A DNA stretch of 64,000 bases from Litoditis marina (lineage: Eukaryota; Nematoda; Chromadorea; Rhabditida; Rhabditidae). The translations under genes and the position numbers were made by a program. Shown piece after piece: positions 24,641-37,055 of the stretch. The first letter of the stretch is position 1; the number at the start of each line of letters is the position of its first letter. The DNA is taken from NCBI GenBank assembly GCA_964036275.1, contig OZ038433.1:29123485-29187484 (forward strand), written 5' to 3'. The notes under the pieces were generated by a model. The model was not told the origin of the DNA, did no database searches, and was given only the letters and a program-made list of their open reading frames with translations.

Positions 24641-24810
24641 AGTGCGTATGCTAGACGATTCCGGCATCTCCATCCCATCCTGCGTCTCCTCAAGCACATG
24701 CTATTTCTCTGCTCGTACATCCCGCCGGGATATGAGAGACAGGAAATAGTGAGGCAGAGCGAGAGACGCAGGATGGGATGAAAGTGCCGGGATCTTTTAG
24801 CATACGTATT
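24641..24810. mobile_element. Short inverted-repeat element (same ends as 5393-6245)
   Basis: The left end gcgtatgctag...atcccatcctgcgtctc is mirrored at the right by gagacgcaggatgggat...tagcatacg. The arms are about 45 bp. Internal palindromic ccgccggg lies near 24722. It is non-coding. Confidence 0.75.
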
Positions 24811-25809
24811 GAACTAGGCAAGACCAGAAGTACCACCTAACCCAATATCTCAGTGAGATAGCTGACCGAAAGCTTGATGAAAAAGAACTACTAAAACCTA
24901 CTGACGTTCGGATACAGTATTAACTACGAGAAGCTATGTCGTATGTATTCCACTCTGAGATGTTGCCACACCCCATACGTGAATATTTCATTCAGCGAGC
25001 CAAATCGTAAAACAAAAGTATGCGCAAGAACTCTCAAGTTGATAAACGATTGAATTTCTGATCTCGTCAACTCGTAAACGTAAATTGGTAAACGTCAAAC
25101 ATAAATGGTTCTCTGAAGCAATCAAGGTTGAGTTATTTCCGTTCGTACTAGGGCAATTACGAAATTTCGATGAACAAAACTTAGAATTAAGTTATTTAAA
25201 ACGTGATAGCGATCGCTGGTTTTAGTGCAGATTCTTTGAACATTGAGGCAGAAATTGGTGGATTTCCAATGGGTTTTAGGTAATTTTTTAGGTGAAGAGG
25301 TTTTCCGAAGAGTTTATCAAAGTATGTGGCAAATTTATAGAGAATGTCGCCTACAAAACGTGTTCAAGAAGGGCGGATGTTAACCAAACATTCGAGAGTA
25401 CGTGTGCAGCCCACATCTTCTCTCTCGATGTGCGCACTATTTCACGACATTGTATCCCCACGTTAATTTCAGTCCGAACACGGTTTATGTTATGTCTACT
25501 GGTATTATATTCATTCAATCATCATTCTCAACATACTTTCAGGCAATTGACGAACTGGAACAAAACTTCCGATGAGTATCGTAGTATCTGCTTGGCTTTT
25601 ACACCGTAACTCATTTATGCGCTCGCATATTCATGCGGGGGTCTGGCGGGCACCTCCAGCTAGCGGGGCGCGCGGCTGACTCCGCCCAACAGATGTTTGT
25701 AAGGAATGAAGCAATCAACCAGTTCGCGCTTTCACTCCAACAAGTCCTTGATTAATTTTTGACTAGGCATGCAAGTCTTGTTCACTTATACAGTAATTAT
25801 TTTTGTACT
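24811..25809. other. Intergenic, no firm gene
   Basis: Two exon-like pieces (25292-25321 and 25554-25586, the second ending in TGA) have acceptors but cannot be tied to an upstream coding exon. A GC-rich patch lies at 25637-25688. Confidence 0.35.
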
Positions 25810-26000
25810 GTATTCAGACAATTCTCCGCCAATTAGCCAGCCTCTTCCCACTTTTATAGCGGCCTCGTTAAGAAAGTGTGCAGGTCAGAGAGATGCACAC
25901 TTTCTCAGCCTGTCTGTGGGCTCATTGATCTCCATGCCCTCTCACTTTTGTAGCTGACCAATCGCAGAGAGTTGACGCGAATTGTTCTAAGTATGTTAGG
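25810..26000 (+). repeat. Dispersed hairpin repeat, copy 2
   Basis: Same family as 12930-13095. Here the hairpin aaagtgtgcaggtcagagag...tgcacactttct is clear. Confidence 0.55.
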
Positions 26001-26468
26001 GCTGTAGGTGGCACGCAGCCAAAAATGACGCGAATGTTTCTGAGGTAGCAGAGCCTTTTTGGTCCGAGAACAGAGACTTCTCTAGCGGTACCAATTCAGT
26101 TGAAACTATGAACGACAAGTTCTCTCATCAAAAAACCTTGCGGTAAAATTAAGCTAGAGAAATCCACCTACGAAATTGGTAACGAACAACACACATTAGC
26201 CTGACTCTTCCATTACTTATGGGTTCTTTTATTTATTCATTACTCTTGAGTTCTCTTGTTAGTATGATTTCTATATCCTGTTTCAAACTTTCCACTTCCA
26301 ACTTTGTACCATGTTCATGTTATGTCGCTTGCTGACGTTGATTACGGTACAGTACACGCTATGTCCTCTCACTATAATTGCAGGATTTGACAGTTCAAAT
26401 TGCAGACTTCCCGGTCCAAAGGACTATTTCTTATTCATCATCACTTCCGAACGCCTGTTCCTCTACTC

Positions 26469-29400
26469 ATGAACTACTCTGACAGTGATCTCCCTTCTCT
26501 ACTCACTTATTGGGATATAATAAGAGATTCGGTGGGTATTTTTGAGTTTTAGGTAAACAATATACAAACATGGGATAGTTTTGATGAGTTTTAACTAGAA
26601 GCATGTTAAACATACTTACCGTACTTCAGTATCACTTTTTCTTCAGACTCAATGTAGGGTGATGGAAAGATAAATAAGTTTTAGGACCAAATGTAGTGTT
26701 GATGAACTTTCCAATGAAACGTTACTAAACATCAACACTTGTGCTGCATCCATCACTTCTGCCAGGTTTGTGAATATTTTACCGTTATACGCAAGTTTAT
26801 CCTGCAGTTTATCAGAAATAATTTTGCAGGGTAAAGTCCAGCTTGACTATGAGTGGAGTGAGACCATGACGGATTGTTACATGTGGGCTCAACCGCAATG
26901 GGCGACCACCCTCATAACATATATGGTCATAGTACTGGCGATTGTGTACATCTACGTGATGACAGTCATTCTGACCCATCTCTCGTCCAACCTCGACAAC
27001 TCTTTCTATCGTTGTGTCGCCGTTTTGTTTCTCGGGGATATCGTCATTCTGGTATCGTCCATCAAAGGTTCGTTACTACGTCGCCAACAGAGAGGCGTAC
27101 TGTATATCTCACTTTCCGCTGTGTACGCACATATGTGTTCAATTCCAAAGTTTGCCGGTTATGTGTACTAATAGCGCAGTGGTAAGCGCCCAGTTACGAA
27201 TATTTTGTGGCAGGTTCGATTCCGGCGAGAGACAGAAAAAAATAAATTTGGCAATCACTATACTGTCGTAATTGCATTGTTATAGAAAAACGTTATTTCG
27301 CGAATATCAAAATAAATTGTGTTTATTAATTTCATGAACATAGAATGGTAGAAGAAATGTAACGAATCGTAAATGCCCACTTAACGATGGTTGCAAAACT
27401 GACTCATGTAATAAGCATATGCGTTGGCTATTTGACTGTGTAAAGTACGAGTTTAAAGATCAGTTTCATAGCTTGTACACAACATTTCTGACTAATTTTT
27501 TCTTCGAGCGAACTAAAAGAAACAGATCTTCACCAAACGACCTTCCTCGTTTCTGTCTAACGCACTGTTATTGCAGAGGGAGTGGTACAGGCGTGTGTTC
27601 TGAACAACGACCCGGCCCGCCATTTGGCCTGGCAGACCATTGGAACCTGGGGGATGGAACTCATTCTGGCGGTCAACCTGACCCTCTCCATTGTCAGATT
27701 CAGCTCCATTATGTGGAAACCTGAGGTGGGTGAACCTGAAATTTCTCACTGGTCACTATAGTCCCCATCATTCCCATATGGACTTTGGCAGCGCGAAACT
27801 TCCACGCTGTTTTCAACACCAAAGGTTTTTTTTCTGCGAACACAAATTTTGGTAACGCGGACCTCGTGAACAAGCTATGTTATCTCTGAGAAACTCTAGT
27901 GACAATGCTCAGGACAGCAGATTTTAACAGTCGACGAGAGATGGTGAAGATCGGAAAGCGGCAGAAAGCGATTCTTTGCTAATAACCTTTCGAACTTCCA
28001 GACCGCCCGTCTAATCGCCAAGGTTGGTTTGAGAATTTCGGTGCTGTGGACCACTACCTCGACCTTGCTACACTTCTTCGGCTTCGCGACTCGGATTTGG
28101 TACGATGGGGACAGCAACTATCAGGATCAACATCTTTTCCCGTTCAATTTGTTTCGGATTCCGTTGCTGGTGGCGGAAGTGGTGGCCACTTTCCTGTTCT
28201 ACGTGGCCAGTCTCATTCGGCTTACTACGGTAGGTGACACAAATTCGAGCAAGCAGATACGTCTAGTTTTCTTGGCCTTGAAGGCTGAGCTCAAGTTATT
28301 ATCCATTTCCAAGCGAAAAACTCAGATAAACTTCATTTAACAAATACATTGCTATAAAAATGATGTGAATGATTGTGTATTTGAGAAATAATACCAAAAT
28401 TGATTTTTCCAGATCAGTTGGAATACGATGAGTTCCACGATTCTGAGAAGAGAGCTGCGTTTTCTCGCGCAGTCTATGATCATTTTTCTAAACGAGCTCA
28501 TCTTCCTCTACGCGACTTTCTGGTTCGGACACAACTACCTGAATCTCGGCTCGTCCAGTTTCAATGCGAATCTGAACTATTTCGCCCGGCCACTGGCCAC
28601 TGGAATCACGCCGGTGAGTATTCATTACACTTCGTTTCTGGGAGATAGAAAAACACAATTTGTCCAATTTAAAGGAAATATTTGCCCTCCATGATTTGTA
28701 CTAAGTGAACTAGCGTGAACTAGTTTCCAACATATCTGCGGCATGTTTCGAAACAGCGGAGATTGTGTATGAACGGTTCGCCATCTACAGCGGCTTTTGA
28801 ATATCTATGCTCTCTCTAAAGATATACATCCGAACGTTTTCGCACGCTGCTAACAAGTCCACATGTTTGCACCAGTATTCAATGTTCTTTTCCAAATGTT
28901 CTAAACTGTCAGGAATGTCCATGTTGATTCGGTGGTACATTATATTATTAAATTTCCCAATGTTTCACTGACACCTGGATATTAAATGAATAATTTATTA
29001 GCAATTTCAGTTAAAAAGAGACTAGGTGACTATGTACTATGTTTGCACCTGTTCAACCAAAAAAGTACAGTGACGCCTATATAAGTGACACACTCACAGA
29101 TAATCAGTTAATTACATGTCCTACTCAGAGTAGTAAACGGAAGTTTTGGCCTAATTATAGTTCAGTCGTAGACAAACATGTATTTGGGGCCGAACTACCA
29201 CATATGCATTCAAACTGTCATTTCACTTGTTGCAAAACAGATAACTTGAGACATCATGAACGATAAGAATCGATGCGCGATGCTCGCGAAAATAAAGTGA
29301 AAGGGGTTCAAGTACGGTGTTCATAGTGTTAGATCTTTCTAATCAACCTTATATGACGTATGTTGATGTTTTCCGCTTTGGTTATAAGTGGTCAAATGGC

Positions 29401-29658
29401 CACTCAGTACTACTATCACGTTTCACTAACCACGAGGGATTTTATAAATATTTGTATATTACTTTTTTCATGAATTCATGATTTCAGTTCCTCTACCTCG
29501 TTTTTTCTTCGGCCGTTCGTCGCGACCTGGCCGGATCATTCCCGTTCTACTACTCCTCCTCCAGCTCAACGAGGGTTGGTGCAGCTCGGCTCACTCAACA
29601 ATCTCGTGTCATACCAACCATCAATGTCGCCAGCTCAGAGTCACACTCCATGAAATGA
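26469..29658 (+). CDS. Nematode 7TM chemoreceptor-like, tandem copy 3, 6 exons
   Basis: Exons 26469-26531, 26830-27067, 27577-27725, 28002-28229, 28413-28613 and 29488-29658 give 349 aa with the same phases as copies 1 and 2. It has the same landmarks: NSFYRCVAVLFLGDIVILVS, NLTLSIVRFSSIMW, RIWYDGDSNYQDQHLFPF, RELRFLAQSMIIFLNELIFL and FLYLVFSSAVRR. Exon 3 is nearly identical to copies 1 and 2, yet exons 2 and 4 are much more diverged. The tail is Ser/Thr-rich and unlike the other two. No breaks were seen. No clear trans-splice acceptor is next to the ATG, so the start is less sure. Intron 2 carries a SINE-like repeat. Odorant-receptor-like role in sensory neurons is inferred from family type only. 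Confidence 0.75.
27080..27262 (+). repeat. tRNA-derived SINE-like repeat
   Basis: Head tcgccaacagagaggcgtac, A-box-like tagcgcagtggtaagcgccc, B-box-like ggttcgattccgg, tail ...caatcactatac. It lies in intron 2 of receptor copy 3, directly after the exon. Confidence 0.7.
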
Positions 29659-30865
29659 TAGTTTATCATACATATTTGAGTTTTCTAGTATGTATTGGAA
29701 ACTATCATAAACTATAAACTGTATTATAAACAATAAATATTAGATTTTTCTATGTACTGTAAATCGACATTCGTTCAAAAATCTTTCCATCTTGAAAATC
29801 CAGTTAAAGGAAAAAGTAGTTCTGAAGTTATAGCAGCAAGTGAGATGGTTCGTTGTTCGGGAATGAAGCTTATGGAGGTTCAACTAAACATTAACGTATC
29901 ATAACCCGAAACGTTGAATTCCTCATCACATTTATAGGTGTGGTATTCACCATTAATTGAGTGATTGGCCAGCTACAAAAACGAGAGCATGAGGTCAGAG
30001 TGGCGGTAGACAAAATAGTATCTTCGACCTGTAGCCGTGGCTGGCCCATTGTCTGTGAGTTGTCTGAGTGCATAAAGTTTGAGACAAATGTCTGCATTTC
30101 TATGGAACCGAGAGTGTGCGTTTGAATTGAACATCATCCCCCTGTTGCGGCCGCTAGGCTGTGCGAGTTGTATAACCTAGAACATGAGTCGACACACCTC
30201 TTTTCTCTGGACCACGCTAGAAGGATCACATGATGTGAAAACAAAAAGTGAAAACAATGTATCACCCCAAATTCTCATAACATACGACTAAGACTAGCTT
30301 ATCACCGGGCCTATTTCACGAGACCCGGTACAACGCTAGGTAATAGTCCCGAATGTGTTAACTTCCTCATTTCTGAACACGGTTTCGATTGTTTCAGAGC
30401 ACAGCAAAAACATGACTCTATCCCGTACAATTTGCAATAAAAAGTTAGTGATAGGGAAGAGCAGAAATTATAAAAAAACCCGAAGAGGATTCAAAATTGA
30501 ATGTAAAACATAAAGGTTCAATCTAATCCAATTTGAAAAAAGCAGTGAAATATGTTTTAGATAGAAACATGGAATTGAGTGTTTTATCAAGTTGTCAATA
30601 TCATCATATTACCAGTTTCTCAATCGCAAACGAATCATGTTTTGCAATACTAATCCATCTGAAACGACGCTGAGCCATGCTAAACATTTGACGAGATGAA
30701 CACGCAAGTGAGGAAAACAAAAAAAATTCTTGGTTGATAATCGTTACTTGGAAAATTGGAGCTTTTACAGTCATTTGTTTATTACAAACTCGAGAAGATA
30801 AGTGTCACAATTCACGGAAACCAATATGAGTTTGAAGAATAGGTCGAAAGCAGAATGGTAAGATT
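29659..30865. other. Intergenic with diverged repeats
   Basis: No gene seen. 29945-30075 is an inverted member of the 12930/25810 repeat family. 30560-30865 is similar to 34060-34330 and 35880-36000 (shared gctaagccatgctaaacatt-type core). Confidence 0.45.
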
Positions 30866-31430
30866 TTAAGATTTAAGATTTATTTTGATCACATCACATT
30901 GTTGCAAAGTGGTGCTCCTTGACTGCTCTCCAGATTTTAATGTCTCTGCATGCTCTCAATATCTCTTCGCCACGGATGGGGGCAGGGCGGATTCGACCTC
31001 TTCTGGCTGCAGTGTTATAACTGCGGACTGCTTCGACCAGTTCATCTCTCCATCGGACAATTGGCCTGCCAGGAGACCTTTTACGATTGTACGAACACCA
31101 TTCAGACACCACCAATGACCATCGGGATTCAGGCATGTGGGCAATTCTGTGAGCAAAGTTTAATTTATGTTTGGCAGCTACAGTACCTAGTGATTCCGCG
31201 AATAACGGCACTTGGGAGGCGATCTTGTATTCGTTTGTTCAGCATTCCACGTTCCATTTTTCTTTGCACGACACGGAGACGCTCGATATTCTTTTTCGAC
31301 AGGGCCCAGGATTCACTGCCATACAACAGTCTCGGGAAAATCACGGCGTGGAAAATCTTTGCCTTGTACCTCATCGGGAACGAGGGTGTCTTCAGAATGT
31401 GACGGTATTCGTTGAACGTATGGTACGGTG
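30866..31430 (-). mobile_element. 5'-truncated RTE-type LINE fragment
   Basis: On the minus strand two overlapping frames (31374-31165 and 31211-30894) encode the end of a reverse transcriptase ORF: FPRLLYGSESWALSKKNIER, then RIAHMPESRWSLVV, then SPGRPIVRWRDEL, then IWRAVKEHHFATM and a stop. These are hallmarks of the C-terminal region of RTE-like LINE proteins. The switch between frames shows at least one frameshift, and the palm domain is missing, so it is dead. The 3' end carries a short aaatctt-type repeated tail (30885-30866), typical of RTE elements. Confidence 0.8.
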
Positions 31431-34400
31431 GAACAACTGTTTTGAGTCATCGCAATTCGGCCCCTTTCAAACATGCTGCAGTGCTAGAATACCACAATCA
31501 TCTACCGGAATTCACGAGTCGATAAATGTTTCACTTATTTGTAAATTTTTTGTTGGTGAAGTTTCATGGTTGCCTAGATTTCATTTCGGTATGGCAAGTG
31601 AACTCGTTTGGGAACTGACTGAATATTGAAACGGTTGATGCTGTCCTCAAGCTTTGACGCGACATTGATGCTGTCCTCATGCTTTGACGCGACACATAAA
31701 ACCTGAATCCATCAAGGTATAGGTGAAAAAAGGGAGAGGTTTTTTTTCAAGTTTCTTGCAAGGTGGTTTTCCATACACGTAATCTTGACGAACTTCGATC
31801 AGCTCGATTGATTCGATAAACTGGTGTCATACCCACCATTGAATCGCCAAATGATCGTTTTACAGAATATAAATGTTTATTTCATCTATTAAAAATGATT
31901 TATTCTACAATTTGTTCAAAAAGCTTTTTATCTTGAGAAATCCAGTCCAAGGAGACGGTGATTCGGCAGCTCTGGCCGCAACTGGTTTTGGCGCTAATAG
32001 CATCGGAGTAAGGCTATTCTTCAGGTTGTTGGAGACCGAGACTGGTCGAAGCTCTACTGCAAAGGCACGTATTATACACTATTGAACAAAACATTTCATA
32101 AAGAGAAGTCGCAGTGGAAAACTGCAACAATGACTGGAACGTGGAGCAAAAACTCCGTTTACATTTATCTGAGTTCAATTGTTACACCTCAGAAACTGTG
32201 CTATGACTATTAAATGTGTTTTTCACTCTTTCTTTCACCTAAACACTGTCTCCCCCTCCTACAAACAATAGGGAATCGTCTCGATGGTTAACTAAGCACT
32301 AGTAAATGTGATAGAACCAACCATATTTCATTGCTGCAGCACATTTGCTCATCAGATCTCCCATGCATCTCGGGAGCTGTCTGAGTGACCGGTTTGGCCT
32401 GACCGGTGAAGCGCTTTTCTGGGCCGGAAAATGTTCGACGGGGAGCTCGAATATCATTCCGGAGGACTGTCGCTGGCGGTAGTTTCAACCACGACTGAGC
32501 AGTGGCTCATAAAAACAGTTGACGCCTCCTTTGCAAGCAGCTCATCTCACCCATCCGCTTATGGATAATGTCAGCTCACTTCTGAGTATTCCGTGACTAA
32601 ATTAAGATATAAGTGTTTCTTAAAAATCACTAAGTTTATCTCATGCTAAACCTACAGATTTTATCAAGCGTGCAAGTTGACTGCAAAATATAGTTACATA
32701 ATGTATGAATATTGAATACGAACGTCTTGAAAAAGTAGTATTCCCAAATTTCGTATCGCGCTCCAATGTTATGTCACACAAATACTATAAGTAAATGGAG
32801 TGTGTGGATGAGTCGCTTTTGGATACTTTATTCAAAAAATCCAGGGCCTTTGAGCCCCTGATAGGGTGATTTAGGTGGATCGAGTGGACTAATATAGGGC
32901 CCCGTGCCTGTAATCAGCTATGCTTTCCTAATTATTGTGCATGAAACTGTGTTGAGCTAGTTTTTTCTGAGCTTTTGGTGTAAACGCTTGAGTGAGCAAT
33001 AAAATGTTTTTGAAGTTTTCAAAAAGACATCTTTCTTCCAAGTACGCCTTGAAAGGCACCAAGATTACGTCTCTAAAAAATTACGACGGATCTAAACTTT
33101 TTAGGGCCGCGATCTTTCTAATAAGCCTTAACATTTCACCAATGTAGCGTCAGAATGCATTTCCTTTTCCCTTGCGCGTAAAAGTTACCATTTATGTATA
33201 ACCGAGCGCATTCTTTTCTCGATTTGGCCCCTATTGAGTGATATCTCAAGTTTGATTCCAACTCAAATATCATTCCCATGCAGTTCTGGCAGCACGCCGA
33301 TTACATTTATGGGCTTTTCCATCGTTCCATAATTCTGTTTTCGTAGACCGCTCTCAGAGAACTATATCTTCAATACGAAATGTTAATTTGCAAGATATCA
33401 TTGGCACACTGTCAAAGTCTCAGTAGAAATTACGAGAACTATCGGCTTCGAGTAATTTGCATGTTAACTGGTTTACCAATAATCAGGCACGGTTTGACAT
33501 GTGCCTCATTGACACAAGGGTTGCTGAAATCAAACTCGATAGTCGAATCGAAAGTAATATTTCTGCGGCTAGAACAACGTTCATATCTGTTGTCGCTAAA
33601 GCGCAACAACACATAAATTAAGATCATCGATCAAGTCGCCGATTGCCGAATTCAGTTGTAGCTACACTGCGTCGCCAATGGGTGTCTGCTGTCAAATGAA
33701 GCAGCTATGGCCTCCACCAACAACACTTTCACACAGCACCCAGTCTTATGGGAGAAAAAGTTTGTAACATATATTATGATATATTCATTGCACAATGATC
33801 AAAAGCTCATGAAAAACAGAAAAACCACTTTTTAACTCAAGGAGGTGTTTCCGTTCCACATTCAGAATATGTGATCCTCCTGATTCGATTTCATTTCCTA
33901 AATTGACTCGATACCATTCGCGGAACAATCTTCTTTGAAAAATACTTTAGCAATTTCTCACAGCAGTTTGCAAATTGACTTTTTTTATTCACTCATTCAA
34001 TTTAGCGAGTTGTGTTTTTCCGTGCTCATTTCGAGCGGGATGTTTAAAAGTATCATCTTATCAGAATTGTTCACTTGTAAACAAATTTTGTTTCGCAAGA
34101 TTAATCTATCTAGAAGGCCGCTAAGCCATGCTAAACATTTGAGGAGATGAATACGCAAACAAAAAACATTTATTTTAATGAAAATCATTTCTTGGAAAAT
34201 AGGAGCTTTTGCAGCCATTTATTTGTTACACGCTGAAGAACACGAATGTTTCAGGTCACAAAAAATTGTATGACCTTGAAGAATAGGTTTAAAATTAATA
34301 AAAACGGTAGCGTAGAACAACGACTATTGCAACTAGGCTATTTTGCAAATAAAATGAAGTAACACAGCGCCGTGTACCCGTTGTTGATAGTCAATTTTAT

Positions 34401-35696
34401 GGCTCACTCACTTGAAGATTCATGTTGTTTAGTTTTCAGTTTGGTTCAAAACTAGTAAACGTATTTCGTTATCACCTGACAAAATCAAGTTTGGGACTCG
34501 AATCATTTGAATCAGTCTCCCGACCCACGTTGAGATTTTTTTTCGCTCAGATGAAGAGAATACATCAACATAGAACGGGACATCTGAATTTAGACGTTAT
34601 TCCCACGATGTTCGGAGCTTTCTGACGTTTGCCTTAGCTTTTCTTAACGTTTTCTAACTGTTTTTATTCTCACACAACACTTTGTTGCAACTAATTTCAT
34701 ATGATGAACATGATAAAAACACCACTCTGGTTAAATCTGTTTTGTTCCGCCGTAAACTACCAGCAGTCTGCAGACCAACTTTAATATTGGTTGAAATAAC
34801 TAGATTCAACAGGGTTTCCATTTGAGTGTTTTTCGGTTGGTTGTGACCAAGACAAACGACAAAAGGTAGCATTGCCAGGACTTGATTTTCGTCTGCTATA
34901 AAAATGTCTCAAATTGCAAACGCAGCCTAAGCCATTGTGTTCCATGCACCAAATTTCATAGTGAAATTAATGATAGCAGTTTTCAGAAATCACAACAAAT
35001 CAGACTCGATCGGGTTTTTGAATCTAGTTTAGTCTCAAATGAAGTGTTAACTGACGAGACAACTTATTTTCATGAAAAGTGGACACAAAATGTTTGAGTT
35101 GGAATTGTATGAAATTATGAAGAAACAAGGTGGAAGATTGGTTTATTCGTTAGTTTGAGTATAACGTGTTTTTCAAGTCAATACATTAATTCCAACATTT
35201 GAACCTTCACATGCGTAATTATTAATTGATACAATAAAAATCTCGTACTGTAAACTGTCAATCGGGTTTCTTCTCAAAGTTAGTCGCAAACTATTGCGAA
35301 AGATGGTGCAGGCAAAGATAGGTGACGGTGGTAGAAATTGACCATACTTCAAAGAAACTAAGAAACCATCATGATTGAAGAGAATATATCTTATGGCTGG
35401 GTCTGTTTTATATTCAATACACCTGGAATCCGGACTAGTCCTAAGGACAATAAGAACAAAAATCCGGACAAGTGAAAACTCAGAGACCGAAAAACTGCAC
35501 TCTGACGAATTATTCAACATGATGTCCACAGACTGAGTACTTCAGAATCGTTATGAAATTGTGAATCGTCGAAAATTTCCAACAGCCTGAAGCGAGTGCA
35601 TTTCTTTCTCCTTCGCGCTCCTCGCGTTATATGTGTCTTCATTTCCCCAACAAAGACACCAAATGACCGAGTTTATTATACTGTTATTCAATTGCA
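31431..35696. other. Gene-poor stretch with relics
   Basis: A 30-bp unit is tandemly doubled at 31635-31694. 31780-31850 resembles the last exon of receptor copy 3 (a possible relic of a fourth copy). 32062-32480 holds Pro/Ser/Arg-rich minus-strand frames that might be two exons of an unknown gene, with only weak splice support. 34060-34330 is a dispersed repeat copy. Otherwise nothing recognisable. Confidence 0.35.
32020..32500 (-). CDS. Possible two-exon gene fragment, unknown
   Basis: On the minus strand a frame at about 32500-32350 (includes RAPRRTFSGPEKRFTGQAK) could join, through a gtgctg donor and a tttgcag acceptor near 32062, to a second short frame. Composition is Pro/Ser/Arg rich, as in disordered worm proteins. 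No start codon, domain or homologue is recognised, and the opposite strand is also open here. Treat it as a weak candidate only. Confidence 0.2.
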
Positions 35697-35790
35697 GAGT
35701 CACGTGAAACATGTTCAACACAGCAGAATTCGGAAACGTGTAATGACAAAGTGCACGACGTCTCATTAGAATGCTAACTTCACGTGACTT
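35697..35790. repeat. Dispersed palindromic repeat with cacgtgac ends, copy 2
   Basis: gagtcacgtgaaac at the left and gctaacttcacgtgac at the right; it matches 12315-12410 over most of its length. Confidence 0.6.
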
Positions 35791-36570
35791 GTCTTCTACT
35801 ATACGGTTGCAATACGAGAGTTCCGCTTTGTTTTACCGCGCCTATTTCGAGATAAGTGACTAACAGTCGAGTTTCTCTTCTTCTCCGACTTTTCAGTTGC
35901 AAACCAATCTTGTTTTTGCCTTTGATTTGCCTGAAATGACACTAAGCCGTGCTAAACCGTTTAGGGAGATGAACACGTAACCAAAAAACTAGAAGAAACG
36001 AATCTGTTTTTTTTTCCTTTGCGAAGATAAGACTTTCTCAGAAAATGAGAAAATGAAGGAATTTGCAGCTGTACATTTTTGCTGGACAATGCAAATGTTT
36101 CATTTAACTGTAACGGGCAGTTCGAAATGACTAAATAGAGGCTTGGAGAGAATGACGGGAACTATATAGCTCCTATCATTCCCACTGAGACTTGGCAGCG
36201 TGCCAATCAATATTCAAGGCTCTTTTGCTCTTTTCCACCACTTTGAAATGTTTCAAAAAACAACAAATATCTGTTAGAGGTTGTTCAGTTTCATATAAGA
36301 CGGGTCCAACTAAATTTTTTCAAAATTTCCGTTTTTTTACCAAAATGTTGTCAACGGAGTGGGTGTGACACGTGAACCATTATCTTGTCAAAGTTGCTGT
36401 TGTATCTGAGAAGTATTAGAGCCAACCCAAATGACAAGCGCCAACATGAATATTGATGTCTGCCAAGTGATAATATCACTTCTCAACACTTGGCAAGTGA
36501 TATTATCACTGCTCAACACTGACAATGGCCAGGAACGATCCTCTTTCTTGACACGTGTCAACCAGGTTTT

Positions 36571-36640
36571 GCCTCATGCGGGAATCGAACCTGACCCCGC
36601 CACACCAAAAGCAAGACGCTTACCACTACACCAAGCGGGC
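36571..36640 (-). repeat. tRNA-like sequence (pol III A and B boxes)
   Basis: On the minus strand: tggtgtagtggtaagcg (A box) and ggttcgattcc (B box) with correct spacing. The acceptor stem pairs poorly (gcccgct against atgaggc) and no clean anticodon stem forms, so this is a tRNA-derived sequence or decayed tRNA gene rather than a working one. Confidence 0.55.
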
Positions 36641-36984
36641 TACATTCTAGAGCGCGAACAGTTCGTACACACACCGGGGCGGGCATATTCATGACGGGAT
36701 GAGAATAGATTATCGAATTATGGGTGCGAATCTTTGAAAGAAAAACGAGAAGCGGAAAAGAGAATACAGTAAACACTTAAACCTGCGATGTTGGGCGAAA
36801 AGTTGCTACTGGCTTTTAACTAGCTGAAATGTTTTTTGGTGTGTTCAGCTTTTAAATTCACGTTTTATATTCATGGAAATTGATTTTTTTAAATAAACTA
36901 ATCCCTTTTAATACACTCGTGTGGCAACCTTAATCTAAACAATTGCGGCGGGGTCATATATAGCGCGGTCCATTCTTTTCTAAT

Positions 36985-37055
36985 GCAGGTGCTCCCTTAG
37001 TGTAGTGGTAGTGCGCTTGCTTTTGGCCCAACGGCCAAGGGTTCGAATCCTCTCA
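36985..37055 (+). repeat. tRNA-like sequence (pol III A and B boxes)
   Basis: tagtgtagtggtagtgcg (A box) and gggttcgaatcc (B box), sharing the cttgcttttgg centre with the inverted copy at 36571-36640. The T stem and acceptor stem are imperfect. Confidence 0.55.

Noticed and set aside
25292..25609. 105-residue frame and exon-like pieces VKRFSEEFIK / AIDELEQNFR
   Set aside because: Acceptors exist, but the upstream piece would need an intron of about a dozen bases and no start or domain was found.
31873..32085. Plus-strand exons reading VIRQLWPQLVLALIASE next to a gtaagg donor
   Set aside because: The only acceptor in phase is 17 bases away, too short for an intron, and the rest has no partner.
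35173..35529. 118-residue minus-strand open frame
   Set aside because: Open but without recognisable domain, signal, splice partners or repeats of known type; left as chance.
36571..37055. Functional tRNA genes
   Set aside because: A and B boxes are good but acceptor and anticodon stems do not pair properly, and both copies sit in an inverted-repeat element.
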